Positions 8,219 to 15,819 of a stretch of DNA of 39,664 nucleotides are shown piece by piece (position 1 is the first letter of the stretch; the number at the start of each line of letters is the position of its first letter). The translations under genes were made by a program, and so were the position numbers. The stretch is taken from positions 1 through 39,664 of the forward strand of contig JBGTFQ010000220.1 of the NCBI GenBank assembly GCA_041747155.1, in the 5' to 3' direction. The stretch is from JACDDK01 sp041747155. Its GTDB lineage: Bacteria > Actinomycetota > Rubrobacteria > Rubrobacterales > Rubrobacteraceae. The notes beneath the pieces are model-generated. The model saw only the letters and a program-made list of their open reading frames with translations. It ran no database searches and had not been told where the DNA came from.

Positions 8219-9427
8219 TTGAGTAATCGCGTATTTCGCGTGGTCACTGGTGTTGTGGCACTCGTGTTGATGAGTGGTTTGGCGGTGGCCTGTGGTGGCG
8301 GGGGTAGCAGTGGCGACAGTGGTGGCGGCGGGGAGCAGAGCGTCAACATCGGGTACAGTGGGCCTCTGAGTGGACCAGCGGCGTTGTATGGGGAGAACGC
8401 GCTTGACGGTGTAAAGATGGCGGTCGATGAGATCAACAAGAACGGTGGCGTAGACGTCGACGGGACAGCGACGAAATTCAAGATAGAGTCGCTGGACGAC
8501 AAGTACCTGCCGAACGAGGCGGCGACCAACGCTCGGCGATTGGCGCAGCAGTCAGATACTCCCGTAGTGTTCGTGCCGCACTCGGGTGGGATCTTCGCGG
8601 TGCAGGGCTTCAACGCCAAGCCGCCGACGGAGTTCATACTCGCGGCGTACAGCAGTGTGCCGGAGATACTGGAAGCCGACAACCCGAACACCATCATGAT
8701 CCCGCCGCGCTTCGATAACTATATGGAGCCGTTCGTTAGCACCCAGATGGACCAGTTCGGCAAGAAGCTCGGCATGATCCCGACGAAGAGCGAGTACGGC
8801 ATCCAGTGGACCAAGCAGGTCACGGCGGAGTGGGAGAAGCAGGGCGGCGAGGTTCTGAAGAACAACGGCGTGGACTACACGACCACGACCGACTACGCCG
8901 GTCCCGTCACCCAGGCATTGAACGAAGACCCGGACGTGTTGTTTGTCGGTGGACCATCGCAGCCGACGGCGCTCGTGATCGAGGAGGCCCGCAAACGCGG
9001 GTTCGAGGGTGGATTTATCGTCATGGACCAAGCCAAGTTCGAGGAGATGGAGACCTTCACCGACAAGAAGAACCTCAATGGTTCGGTCGGTGTGTTCCCG
9101 ACCGTTGATTATCCCGGTCCCGGTACGGATCAGTTCGTCAAGTACTACGAGGAGAAGATCGGCGGTGATCGCCCCCCGACTTCTGAGGTCGCGCTCAACT
9201 ACCAAGCCATGCACATCATCGCTCAGGCGATGGCGGATGCTGGTTCCGTCGACGATCCAAAAGCCATAATGGAGGCGGTGGATGGTGCTGCCGGGGAGAT
9301 AAAGGACGAGTACCGACCATACGGCATAGACGGCATAACTGACGACGGACACCTCAACGGCCCGGTTATCGCGACTGAGGTCAAGGATGGTAAGTACACC
9401 GAGCTGAAGGTTCCGCAGGACCAGTAA
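8219..9427 (+). CDS. livK: Branched-chain-amino-acid-type ABC transporter substrate-binding lipoprotein
   Basis: A 402-residue periplasmic-binding-fold (type I, LivJ/LivK-like) protein. The TTG at 8219 follows AGGAGG at ideal spacing. The N-terminus is a lipoprotein signal: a hydrophobic stretch to residue 24, then Cys25 (LAVAC), then a flexible Gly/Ser-rich linker. The mature protein starts with VNIGYSGPLSGPAALYG, the standard start of this family. It should be anchored outside the membrane and hand its ligand to the LivHM channel. The family binds branched-chain amino acids but also amides, urea and aromatic acids. The surrounding acyl-CoA enzymes make a carboxylic acid ligand at least as likely as an amino acid here. 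Confidence 0.9.
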   Translation: MSNRVFRVVTGVVALVLMSGLAVACGGGGSSGDSGGGGEQSVNIGYSGPLSGPAALYGENALDGVKMAVDEINKNGGVDVDGTATKFKIESLDDKYLPNEAATNARRLAQQSDTPVVFVPHSGGIFAVQGFNAKPPTEFILAAYSSVPEILEADNPNTIMIPPRFDNYMEPFVSTQMDQFGKKLGMIPTKSEYGIQWTKQVTAEWEKQGGEVLKNNGVDYTTTTDYAGPVTQALNEDPDVLFVGGPSQPTALVIEEARKRGFEGGFIVMDQAKFEEMETFTDKKNLNGSVGVFPTVDYPGPGTDQFVKYYEEKIGGDRPPTSEVALNYQAMHIIAQAMADAGSVDDPKAIMEAVDGAAGEIKDEYRPYGIDGITDDGHLNGPVIATEVKDGKYTELKVPQDQ

Positions 9428-9435
9428 GCGTACCC

Positions 9436-9470
9436 GTGGGCGGCGGGGGTCTTTTCCTCTCGCTGCCCGC
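9436..9470 (+). terminator. Intercistronic stem-loop between livK and livH
   Basis: GTGGGCGGC (9436-9444) pairs with GCTGCCCGC (9462-9470), a 9-bp stem with two wobble pairs and a 17-base loop. It lies in the 60-base gap between the binding protein and the permease. Such hairpins commonly stabilise or partly end the message so that the binding protein is made in excess. Confidence 0.5.
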
Positions 9471-9487
9471 AGGCAAGGAGTGACCGC

Positions 9488-10348
9488 GTGGGGCTATTCT
9501 TTCAGCAGTTGATCAACGGTATCTCGCTCGGCAGTGTTTACGGGCTCGTGGCGCTGGGCCTGACGCTTGTCTTCGGGGTGTTGCGTATCCCGAATTTTTC
9601 GCACGGGGCACTGTACATGGTGGGTGCTTACATAACTTACTTCTCGCTCACGAGCTTCGGTCTGCCGTACATCGTGGCTATCGCTATCTCGGCGGTCGTG
9701 CTCGCGGGTATGGGTGTTTTGTTGGAGCGGATCGTGTTTCATCCGTTGCGCGACATGCCGCACACACACGCTATGATCGGGTCCATCGGCGTGCTGTTGT
9801 TTCTTACGTCGGGGGCACAGTTGCTCTTCGGGGCGGATTTTCGGCGGCTACAGTCGCCGCTCGAAGGGTCTATAAGTATCTTTGGGCTCGGGATCAACCA
9901 GCAACGGCTGCTGATTATTGTGGCGGCGCTCGTGGTAATGGCGGGGCTATATCTGTTTCTGAAGAGGACGGTTCCGGGCCAGACCATAGAGGCTATTGAG
10001 CAAGATAGAATCGGTGCGTCGCTCGTGGGGATAGACGCCAACCGGGTCTCGATGATGACGTTTGCGATCTCGGCGGCCCTTGCGGCGGTGGCGGCCTCGC
10101 TCGTCGCGCCTATCAATTTGATCTCCCCGACGATGGGCGATGTGGTCAACTTGAAGGCGTTCGCCATCATCATCCTTGGAGGGATGGGCAGCGTGCCGGG
10201 TGCGATCATCGGCGGCTTCATTCTGGCGCTTGCAGAGACGTTCGGCTCAACCTATGTTTCGTCGGATTTCGGGGAGCTTGTGGGTTTCTTGTTCCTTGTG
10301 GTTGTGTTGGCGATTCGTCCTTCGGGACTGTTCTCGAAGGGGGTTTGA
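9488..10348 (+). CDS. livH: Liv-type ABC transporter permease LivH
   Basis: A 286-residue integral membrane protein with about eight hydrophobic segments. It begins with QQLINGISLGSVYGLVALGL, which is nearly diagnostic of LivH, and carries ILGGMGSVPGAIIGG near residue 230, the cytoplasmic loop that contacts the ATPases. The GTG at 9488 follows AAGGAGTGA. It forms the channel with LivM. It ends one base before livM starts. Confidence 0.95.
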   Translation: MGLFFQQLINGISLGSVYGLVALGLTLVFGVLRIPNFSHGALYMVGAYITYFSLTSFGLPYIVAIAISAVVLAGMGVLLERIVFHPLRDMPHTHAMIGSIGVLLFLTSGAQLLFGADFRRLQSPLEGSISIFGLGINQQRLLIIVAALVVMAGLYLFLKRTVPGQTIEAIEQDRIGASLVGIDANRVSMMTFAISAALAAVAASLVAPINLISPTMGDVVNLKAFAIIILGGMGSVPGAIIGGFILALAETFGSTYVSSDFGELVGFLFLVVVLAIRPSGLFSKGV

Positions 10349-10349
10349 G

Positions 10350-11360
10350 ATGTTGGCTCGCCGCTGGAAGACCTTCGCGGTAGTAGGGCTCGTGATACTG
10401 GGGGCTTTGTTGCCGGTCTTGATCCAGAACCCGTACTTCTTGAGCGTTATCATGATCTCGTACACCTGGGCCATCGCGGTCTACGGTATGAACGTGCTGC
10501 TCGGATACACGGGACAACTCTCGCTCGCGCAGGCCGGTTTCTTCGGAATCGGGGCGTATACGGTCGGGGTGCTGACGGTCACTTATGAGATGTCGTTCTG
10601 GATCTCGCTGGTCGCGGCGGTGGTGTTGTCTTCGGCGGTTGGGTTTGTGGTGGGGCTCTTCGCTCTGAGGACTCGCAACGAGTATTTCGCCATCTTCACG
10701 CTCGGGGTTGGGATCGTTATCTTTCTCGTGATCGAGAAGTGGGAGAGTGTTACGGGCGGCAGGCTTGGCCTGATCGGGGTTCCTTATCCAGAGCCGCTTA
10801 CGGAGCTTTCGCATCTCTACTATTTGATCTTCGCTTTCTTGCTGCTGACGATTTACGTGGTCGCGAGCATCTCGCGGTCGCTGGTGGGACGGGGTTTTCT
10901 GGCTATCCGCAACAGCGAGGATCTCGCACGGGCGACGGGGATCAACGTGGGCACCAACAAGCAACTGGCGTTCGTCATTTCGACGGGCCTCGCCGGTCTC
11001 GCGGGCGCACTCTACGCGCCGAACATCGGCTTCCTCGGACCAGCTATCGCGAACGTCCCGATCACGTTCAATATGCTCCTTTACCTGCTGGTCGGTGGAC
11101 TTGGCTCGCTCTCGGGGCCGCTGGTGGGGGCGCTGCTCGTGGCGACGCTCCAACAATTCTTGCAGCAGTTTCAAGAGTACCAACTCGTTATCTTCGGCCC
11201 CATACTCGTCATCCTAATAATTTTCTTCCCATCGGGGCTCGCTGGCTTGTGGCATCGCATTGGTAATCGCATCGCTAACCGCCGGACGGGCTCTCAAACC
11301 GAAGAGAACGAAGGCGATGAAGAGCCGACGAAGATGACCCCGACAAAGGAGACGCGCTAG
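10350..11360 (+). CDS. livM: Liv-type ABC transporter permease LivM
   Basis: A 336-residue polytopic membrane protein. The ATG at 10350 is chosen because it lies just after the livH stop and gives a normal N-terminus (MLARRWKTFAVVGL). The frame is open upstream but overlaps livH. The motif YGMNVLLGYTGQLSLAQAGF and the later LVGGLGSLSGPLVGALL are family signatures. The C-terminal 35 residues are hydrophilic and acidic (many Glu and Asp), a tail longer than in most LivM proteins. Its stop abuts the livG start with no gap. Confidence 0.94.
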   Translation: MLARRWKTFAVVGLVILGALLPVLIQNPYFLSVIMISYTWAIAVYGMNVLLGYTGQLSLAQAGFFGIGAYTVGVLTVTYEMSFWISLVAAVVLSSAVGFVVGLFALRTRNEYFAIFTLGVGIVIFLVIEKWESVTGGRLGLIGVPYPEPLTELSHLYYLIFAFLLLTIYVVASISRSLVGRGFLAIRNSEDLARATGINVGTNKQLAFVISTGLAGLAGALYAPNIGFLGPAIANVPITFNMLLYLLVGGLGSLSGPLVGALLVATLQQFLQQFQEYQLVIFGPILVILIIFFPSGLAGLWHRIGNRIANRRTGSQTEENEGDEEPTKMTPTKETR

Positions 11361-12125
11361 ATGCTGCTGAAGGTCGAGGGTCTAGGCATCACCTTTGGAG
11401 GACTGAAGGCGGTGGACGGTGTGGATCTCACGGTGGAGAAAGGGAGCGTGACGGTCATTATCGGGCCGAACGGCGCGGGAAAATCCACGTTCTTCAACCT
11501 CGTGAGCGGGTTCTACAAGCCGGATCGGGGTCGCGTGCTACTGGAAGACGAGGACGTAACCGGCATCCCGGCGCATCGGGCGGTGCGGAGTGGGATGGCG
11601 CGGACGTTCCAGACCACGAACCTCTTCGACGATTCCACGGTGCTCGACAATGTGATCGTCGGCCATCGGGTCCGAACGAAGAGCAATGTTTTCGATGCGA
11701 TTCTGCGTACCCCGAGGCTGCGGCGCGAGGAGAAGGAGTGCCGGGACGAGGCGATGGAGGCTCTGGAGTTTGTGGGTGTCGCGCATCTGGCCGAGCGTTT
11801 TGTCGGGAGTATTCCGCAGGAGGCCAAGAAACGAGTCTCCGTGGCGCTCGCGTTGGCTACGAAGCCCAAGATCGTGCTGTTGGATGAACCGGCGGCGGGG
11901 GTCAACAACGAGGAGACGGAAGGGTTGGCGGATCTCATACGAAAGATGGTCGAGCATGATCTTACGGTTTGCTTGGTGGAGCATAAGATGGGGATGGTGA
12001 TGGGGTTGGCCGATAAGATCATGGTGTTGCATCATGGAGAGAAGATCGCCGAGGGGACGCCGCAGGAGATCAGCTCGGACGAGAAAGTGATCGAAGCGTA
12101 CTTGGGGGTGGCGGAGAGTGCTTGA
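11361..12125 (+). CDS. livG: Liv-type ABC transporter ATP-binding protein LivG
   Basis: A 254-residue ABC ATPase. Walker A is GPNGAGKST (near residue 36), the Q-loop is in RTFQTTNLF, Walker B is IVLLDEP, and the switch His is in LVEHKMG. The region where the LSGGQ-type signature belongs reads GSIPQEAKKRVSVALAL, so the conserved glycine of the signature is replaced by Glu. In LivFG heterodimers this would affect one of the two ATP sites. It overlaps livF by 8 bases, which suggests coupled translation. Confidence 0.93.
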   Translation: MLLKVEGLGITFGGLKAVDGVDLTVEKGSVTVIIGPNGAGKSTFFNLVSGFYKPDRGRVLLEDEDVTGIPAHRAVRSGMARTFQTTNLFDDSTVLDNVIVGHRVRTKSNVFDAILRTPRLRREEKECRDEAMEALEFVGVAHLAERFVGSIPQEAKKRVSVALALATKPKIVLLDEPAAGVNNEETEGLADLIRKMVEHDLTVCLVEHKMGMVMGLADKIMVLHHGEKIAEGTPQEISSDEKVIEAYLGVAESA

Positions 12126-12825
12126 GGTAAGGGATTTAAGCGTCCGTTTCGGGGAGTTTGTGGCGATCAAGGACGTGGATATCGAGGTGGAGGCGGGGGA
12201 GTTGGTCGTCCTCTTGGGGGCGAACGGCGCGGGCAAGAGCACGCTGTTTCGCACGATCAACGGCCTGATCCCACCTCACTCCGGCACCATCCGCTTTGAC
12301 GATAAGGACATCACCGGAAAGAAGGCGAACACTATCGTGGCCTCGGGTATCTCCCAGAGCGCCGAAGGTCGTCACCTATTCCCGCAACTCTCCGTACAGA
12401 AAAACCTCACTCTCGGGGCATACCTGCGCCGCCGGGACAAAGCCGGTGTGAAAAATTCGCTGGAAGAAGCATACGAGCTTTTTCCCATCCTACGGGACAA
12501 AAAGGACGATCCCTCCGGCTCGCTCTCCGGGGGGCAGCAGCAGATGGTTGCTATCGGGCGGGCATTGATGGCGAAGCCGGAACTTCTGATCCTGGACGAA
12601 CCCTCGCTCGGTCTCGCGCCGCAGGTGGTCCAACAAGTGCTCGATGCGGTCGTGGAGATCAACGAGCGCGGCATCATGGTGCTGCTCGCCGAACAGAACG
12701 CCGGAGCCGCTTTGAAAATAGCCCATCGGGGCTACGTGATGGAGAACGGAGTAATCACCGTACAGGGCTCGAAAGAAGAGCTGCTCGGCAACAACGAAGT
12801 CCAACGAGCGTACATGGGCGTTTAG
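12118..12825 (+). CDS. livF: Liv-type ABC transporter ATP-binding protein LivF
   Basis: A 235-residue ABC ATPase that pairs with LivG. Walker A is GANGAGKST, the signature is the canonical LSGGQQQMVAIGRAL, Walker B is LLILDEP followed by SLGLAP, and the motif SAEGRHLFPQLSV is typical of LivF. The GTG at 12118 lies inside the end of livG. It is the last gene of the transporter run; a new promoter-like region follows before glutaryl-CoA dehydrogenase. Confidence 0.95.
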   Translation: MLEVRDLSVRFGEFVAIKDVDIEVEAGELVVLLGANGAGKSTLFRTINGLIPPHSGTIRFDDKDITGKKANTIVASGISQSAEGRHLFPQLSVQKNLTLGAYLRRRDKAGVKNSLEEAYELFPILRDKKDDPSGSLSGGQQQMVAIGRALMAKPELLILDEPSLGLAPQVVQQVLDAVVEINERGIMVLLAEQNAGAALKIAHRGYVMENGVITVQGSKEELLGNNEVQRAYMGV

Positions 12826-12871
12826 CCGTTTGTATGCGGCATGACCGCCGGAAGTATCCGCCGGACGATAA

Positions 12872-12886
12872 TATAAGCCGTAGAAT
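12872..12886 (+). promoter_or_regulatory. Candidate -10 region(s) for the glutaryl-CoA dehydrogenase gene
   Basis: TATAAG (12872-12877) and TAGAAT (12881-12886) lie in an AT-rich patch before the ATG at 12910. No convincing -35 is seen. Just upstream CCGCCGGA is repeated directly at 12845-12852 and 12858-12865 (13-base period), a possible operator. Confidence 0.35.
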
Positions 12887-12909
12887 CGAAACCGAAGAGA
12901 GGAACCCGA

Positions 12910-14112
12910 ATGACCACGTTGGAGACAAAGATCCGCAAGAGCGGCAACGAGCGACCCGACCCCTCTGACTTTTTGGGCCTCGACGCGCTGCTCTCCGAAG
13001 ATGAGTTGAGCGTCCGCGACGAGGTTCGGGCTTTCGTGAACGAGCGGCTCAAGCCCAACGTGAACGAGTGGTGGGAAACGGCGGTTTTCCCGAAGGAGAT
13101 CGTACCGGAGATGGGTGCTCTGGGGCTACTCGGGATGCACCTCGAAGGCTACGGCTGCGCCGGTAAGAGCGCGGTCTCGTACGGTCTGGCGTGCATGGAG
13201 CTCGAAGCCGGAGATTCGGGGCTCAGGACGTTCGTCAGTGTGCAGGGATCTTTGGCGATGAGTGCTATACACAAGTTCGGTTCCGAGGAGCAGAAGGAAG
13301 AGTGGCTGCCACGCATGGCGAAGGGTGAGGCGATAGGGTGCTTCGGCCTCACCGAGCCGGACGCGGGCAGTGACCCGGCCAGCATGAAGACCTTCGCCAA
13401 AAGAGATGGCGACGACTGGATCTTAAACGGCTCGAAGCGTTGGATCGGGATGGCTACAATAGCCGATGTAGCCGTCATATGGGCGCAGACCGACGATGGC
13501 ATCCTGGGCTTCCTCGTACCAACCGACGCGCCTGGCTTCGAGGCGAAGGTCATTCCCGAAAAACTCAGCATGCGAGCCTCGATACAGTGCGATCTCACCT
13601 TCACCGACATCCGGCTCCCCGAGAGCTCACGCCTTCCGAAAGCCGAGGGCTTGAAAGGTCCATTCTCGTGCCTCAACGAAGCCCGCTACGGCATAATCTG
13701 GGGTGCGATGGGCGCGGCCCGCGACTGTTACGAAGTCGCCCTGGCCTACGCCAAACAACGCGAGCAATTTGGGCAGCCGATAGCTGGTTTCCAACTAACC
13801 CAGCAGAAGCTCGTGAACATGATGCTCGAAATAGAGAAAGGCACGCTTTTAGCGCTGCACATCGGGCGCAAAAAAGATGATGGGACCTTGCGCCCAGAGC
13901 ATGTCTCGGTCGGCAAACTCAACAACGTGCGCGAGGCTATAGCAATCGCCCGCGAGGCTCGCACGGTTCTCGGCGGCAACGGTGTCACGCTCGAATACCC
14001 TGTGCTGCGTCACGCCAACAACCTCGAAAGCGTGATGACTTACGAGGGGACCAACGAAGTTCACACGCTTATCCTCGGCAACGCCATCACCGGAATCCCC
14101 GCGTTCCGCTAG
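12910..14112 (+). CDS. gcdH: Glutaryl-CoA dehydrogenase-like acyl-CoA dehydrogenase
   Basis: A 400-residue FAD-dependent acyl-CoA dehydrogenase. The segments LRTFVSVQGSLAM (with the Arg that contacts the glutaryl carboxylate in characterised enzymes), GCFGLTEPDAGSDP and the end YEGTNEVHTLILG/NAITGIPAF match glutaryl-CoA dehydrogenases closely. The catalytic Glu is in YEGT near residue 378. The expected reaction is oxidative decarboxylation of glutaryl-CoA to crotonyl-CoA in lysine, tryptophan or aromatic acid breakdown. GAGAGGAA precedes the ATG at 12910. The GntR gene begins one base into the stop codon, so the two are co-transcribed and the regulator may respond to this pathway. Confidence 0.9.
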   Translation: MTTLETKIRKSGNERPDPSDFLGLDALLSEDELSVRDEVRAFVNERLKPNVNEWWETAVFPKEIVPEMGALGLLGMHLEGYGCAGKSAVSYGLACMELEAGDSGLRTFVSVQGSLAMSAIHKFGSEEQKEEWLPRMAKGEAIGCFGLTEPDAGSDPASMKTFAKRDGDDWILNGSKRWIGMATIADVAVIWAQTDDGILGFLVPTDAPGFEAKVIPEKLSMRASIQCDLTFTDIRLPESSRLPKAEGLKGPFSCLNEARYGIIWGAMGAARDCYEVALAYAKQREQFGQPIAGFQLTQQKLVNMMLEIEKGTLLALHIGRKKDDGTLRPEHVSVGKLNNVREAIAIAREARTVLGGNGVTLEYPVLRHANNLESVMTYEGTNEVHTLILGNAITGIPAFR

Positions 14113-14816
14113 TGGATGTCACCCAGACAACCGGCGCGTCCAGAAAGAACGGTTTCCGTCGTCCGTTGACGGCTCAAGAGGCTGTGTTGCGGGAGTTGCG
14201 GCGGTGGATCATGTCCGGAGAACTCCGCCCCGGTGAACACGTCCTGCAAGACGAAGTCGCCGACCGACTAGGCGTGAGCCGTGTCCCCGTTCGTGAGGCT
14301 CTAAAAGTGCTAACCGCCGAAGGCCAAGTTAGCTACGAAGCACACCGCGGCTACCGCGTCACCGAACTCTCCATTGACGAACTACGCGAGCTATACCTGA
14401 TGCGTCGTCTGCTGGAGACCGAGGCGCTGCGATGGGCCGTCCCAAGGGTAACCGCGGAAGACATAAAGCACCTGTGGGCGCTTAACGAGGAGATAGAAAC
14501 CGTCTGTGCAAACGGAGACTTCCTGGGCGTGATGGAGCTAGACCGCGAATTCCACCTTGCTCTCTTCGAGAAAGCCCGGCTACCAAGACTCCTGAAGACC
14601 ATCCGGCTCCTCTGGCAGAACTCCGAGCCATACCGGGGAGTCTTCCTCAACGCCCTCGATTCGCGTCGTCGGGCGCGCAAAGAGCACCGGGCCATCCTGA
14701 AAGCGTGCGAGGATAGCGACGTGGAATCCGTAGTAGCCGCCCTAGACTTGCACCGCGAGAACGCCATAACGGACCTCGCCGCCGTGCTAGACGGGGAGAT
14801 CGCTACCAATCGCTAG
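14112..14816 (+). CDS. GntR family transcriptional regulator, FCD subfamily
   Basis: A 234-residue regulator. An N-terminal winged helix (about residues 22-88; RLGVSRVPVREALKVL is the recognition region) is followed by an all-helical FCD ligand domain (about 95-225). Metal-binding residues typical of FCD domains are visible in ELDREFHLAL, KEHRAIL and DLHREN. FCD regulators usually bind organic acids and repress catabolic operons. The GTG at 14112 overlaps the gcdH stop by one base. The gene is convergent with the phosphotriesterase-like gene, only 4 bases away. Likely targets are gcdH and perhaps the liv operon; this is inference. Confidence 0.92.
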   Translation: MDVTQTTGASRKNGFRRPLTAQEAVLRELRRWIMSGELRPGEHVLQDEVADRLGVSRVPVREALKVLTAEGQVSYEAHRGYRVTELSIDELRELYLMRRLLETEALRWAVPRVTAEDIKHLWALNEEIETVCANGDFLGVMELDREFHLALFEKARLPRLLKTIRLLWQNSEPYRGVFLNALDSRRRARKEHRAILKACEDSDVESVVAALDLHRENAITDLAAVLDGEIATNR

Positions 14817-14820
14817 AGTT

Positions 14821-15801
14821 CTATCCTCCGAAGAGCCGCCGGGGGTTCTCGACCATCATGGTTTCGATACGGTCTTCAGAGATTCCGGATTCTTTCAGGT
14901 GCGGTATCACGTTGTCGAAGACGTGGGTTATGTGCCAGTTGGCGAGCAATGGTCCGAGGGCTTCCGGCAGGACGAGCGGACGACCAAGCCAGACGTTCAC
15001 GGTGTCGTGGGAGAGCATCATACTGGATGTGTTCTCTTCGTCTTGGAGCAGGTCCAGAACTACCTTATAGCGGTCGTCGTCCATGGGCATTCCGACGATG
15101 CCTTGTACGCCGAAGCGGTCGAAGGCTATGTTTACGCCGTGGGAGAGTGTTTCGCGATGGTATGTGGGGTCTGTGTTGCCGTCCATGTGGCCGATCATGA
15201 CCCCGTTTGGGTTCGCGCCTTCGGCTATTAGCATGGCGGCTTGGTCGGGGGCCATTGTGCCTTCCTGGGTGTGCGTGATTATCGGGATGCCGTGTTCTTT
15301 TTGGGCTTTCGCGCCGACGCGGAAGAACATGGCTTCGTAGTCGGAGATTTCGTCCTTACTGGAGGCTAGTTTTATTACGCCGGGTTTGATGCCTGAGGTA
15401 CCGATGCCCGAGGTGATCTCGGCCATCATCATCTCTTCGATCTCGCCTTCCGCCGTGCCTAATCCCTGACGGAACTTGAAGTACGCTGGTGCGCCCTCGG
15501 CCTCGTAGTAGTAGCCGGTGGAGCAGATGATCTGGACTTCGCTCTTCTCGGATATCTCGCGCAGCATCTCCGCGTCACGCCCGCAATCGTTTGGCGTGGC
15601 GTCCACGATAGTCTTTACGCCTCGCGACTTCGCAGCCTCGGCTACTTCGACGCCAGTTTTGATGATCGCCTCTCGGTCGAATGGTCCGAGCGTGTGATCC
15701 CCCTGGTATCCTGGATATCCGAAGAAAAAGTGCTCGTGCATCAACGTCAGCCCGAGGTCGTCCGGGGAGATCTCTCCAGTCACTGTGTTTACCGTAGCCA
15801 T
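14821..15801 (-). CDS. Phosphotriesterase family (amidohydrolase) lactonase-like hydrolase
   Basis: A 326-residue TIM-barrel metalloenzyme with the full binuclear metal site: His22 and His24 (MHEHFF), the carboxylated Lys144 (GVIKLASS), His177 (ITHTQEG), His205 (GHMDGN) and Asp266 (SHDTV). Members of this family in catabolic settings are usually lactonases rather than organophosphate hydrolases, and the neighbours here are acyl-CoA enzymes. GAGAGGAG precedes the ATG at 15801. It is the second gene of a minus-strand pair, 18 bases after the acyl-CoA dehydrogenase. A gamma-lactone substrate would yield a 4-hydroxy acid, which would link it to the ACAD10/11-like partner. Confidence 0.9.
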   Translation of the reverse strand: MATVNTVTGEISPDDLGLTLMHEHFFFGYPGYQGDHTLGPFDREAIIKTGVEVAEAAKSRGVKTIVDATPNDCGRDAEMLREISEKSEVQIICSTGYYYEAEGAPAYFKFRQGLGTAEGEIEEMMMAEITSGIGTSGIKPGVIKLASSKDEISDYEAMFFRVGAKAQKEHGIPIITHTQEGTMAPDQAAMLIAEGANPNGVMIGHMDGNTDPTYHRETLSHGVNIAFDRFGVQGIVGMPMDDDRYKVVLDLLQDEENTSSMMLSHDTVNVWLGRPLVLPEALGPLLANWHITHVFDNVIPHLKESGISEDRIETMMVENPRRLFGG

Positions 15802-15819
15802 GCGGTTCTCCTCTCGGTT

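Noticed and set aside
12845..12865. Palindromic GntR operator before gcdH
   Set aside because: The two CCGCCGGA copies are direct and not inverted, so it is kept only as a possible site within the promoter entry.
14821..15801. Organophosphate-degrading phosphotriesterase
   Set aside because: The metal site is shared by the whole family; the catabolic context favours a lactonase and nothing supports pesticide hydrolysis.
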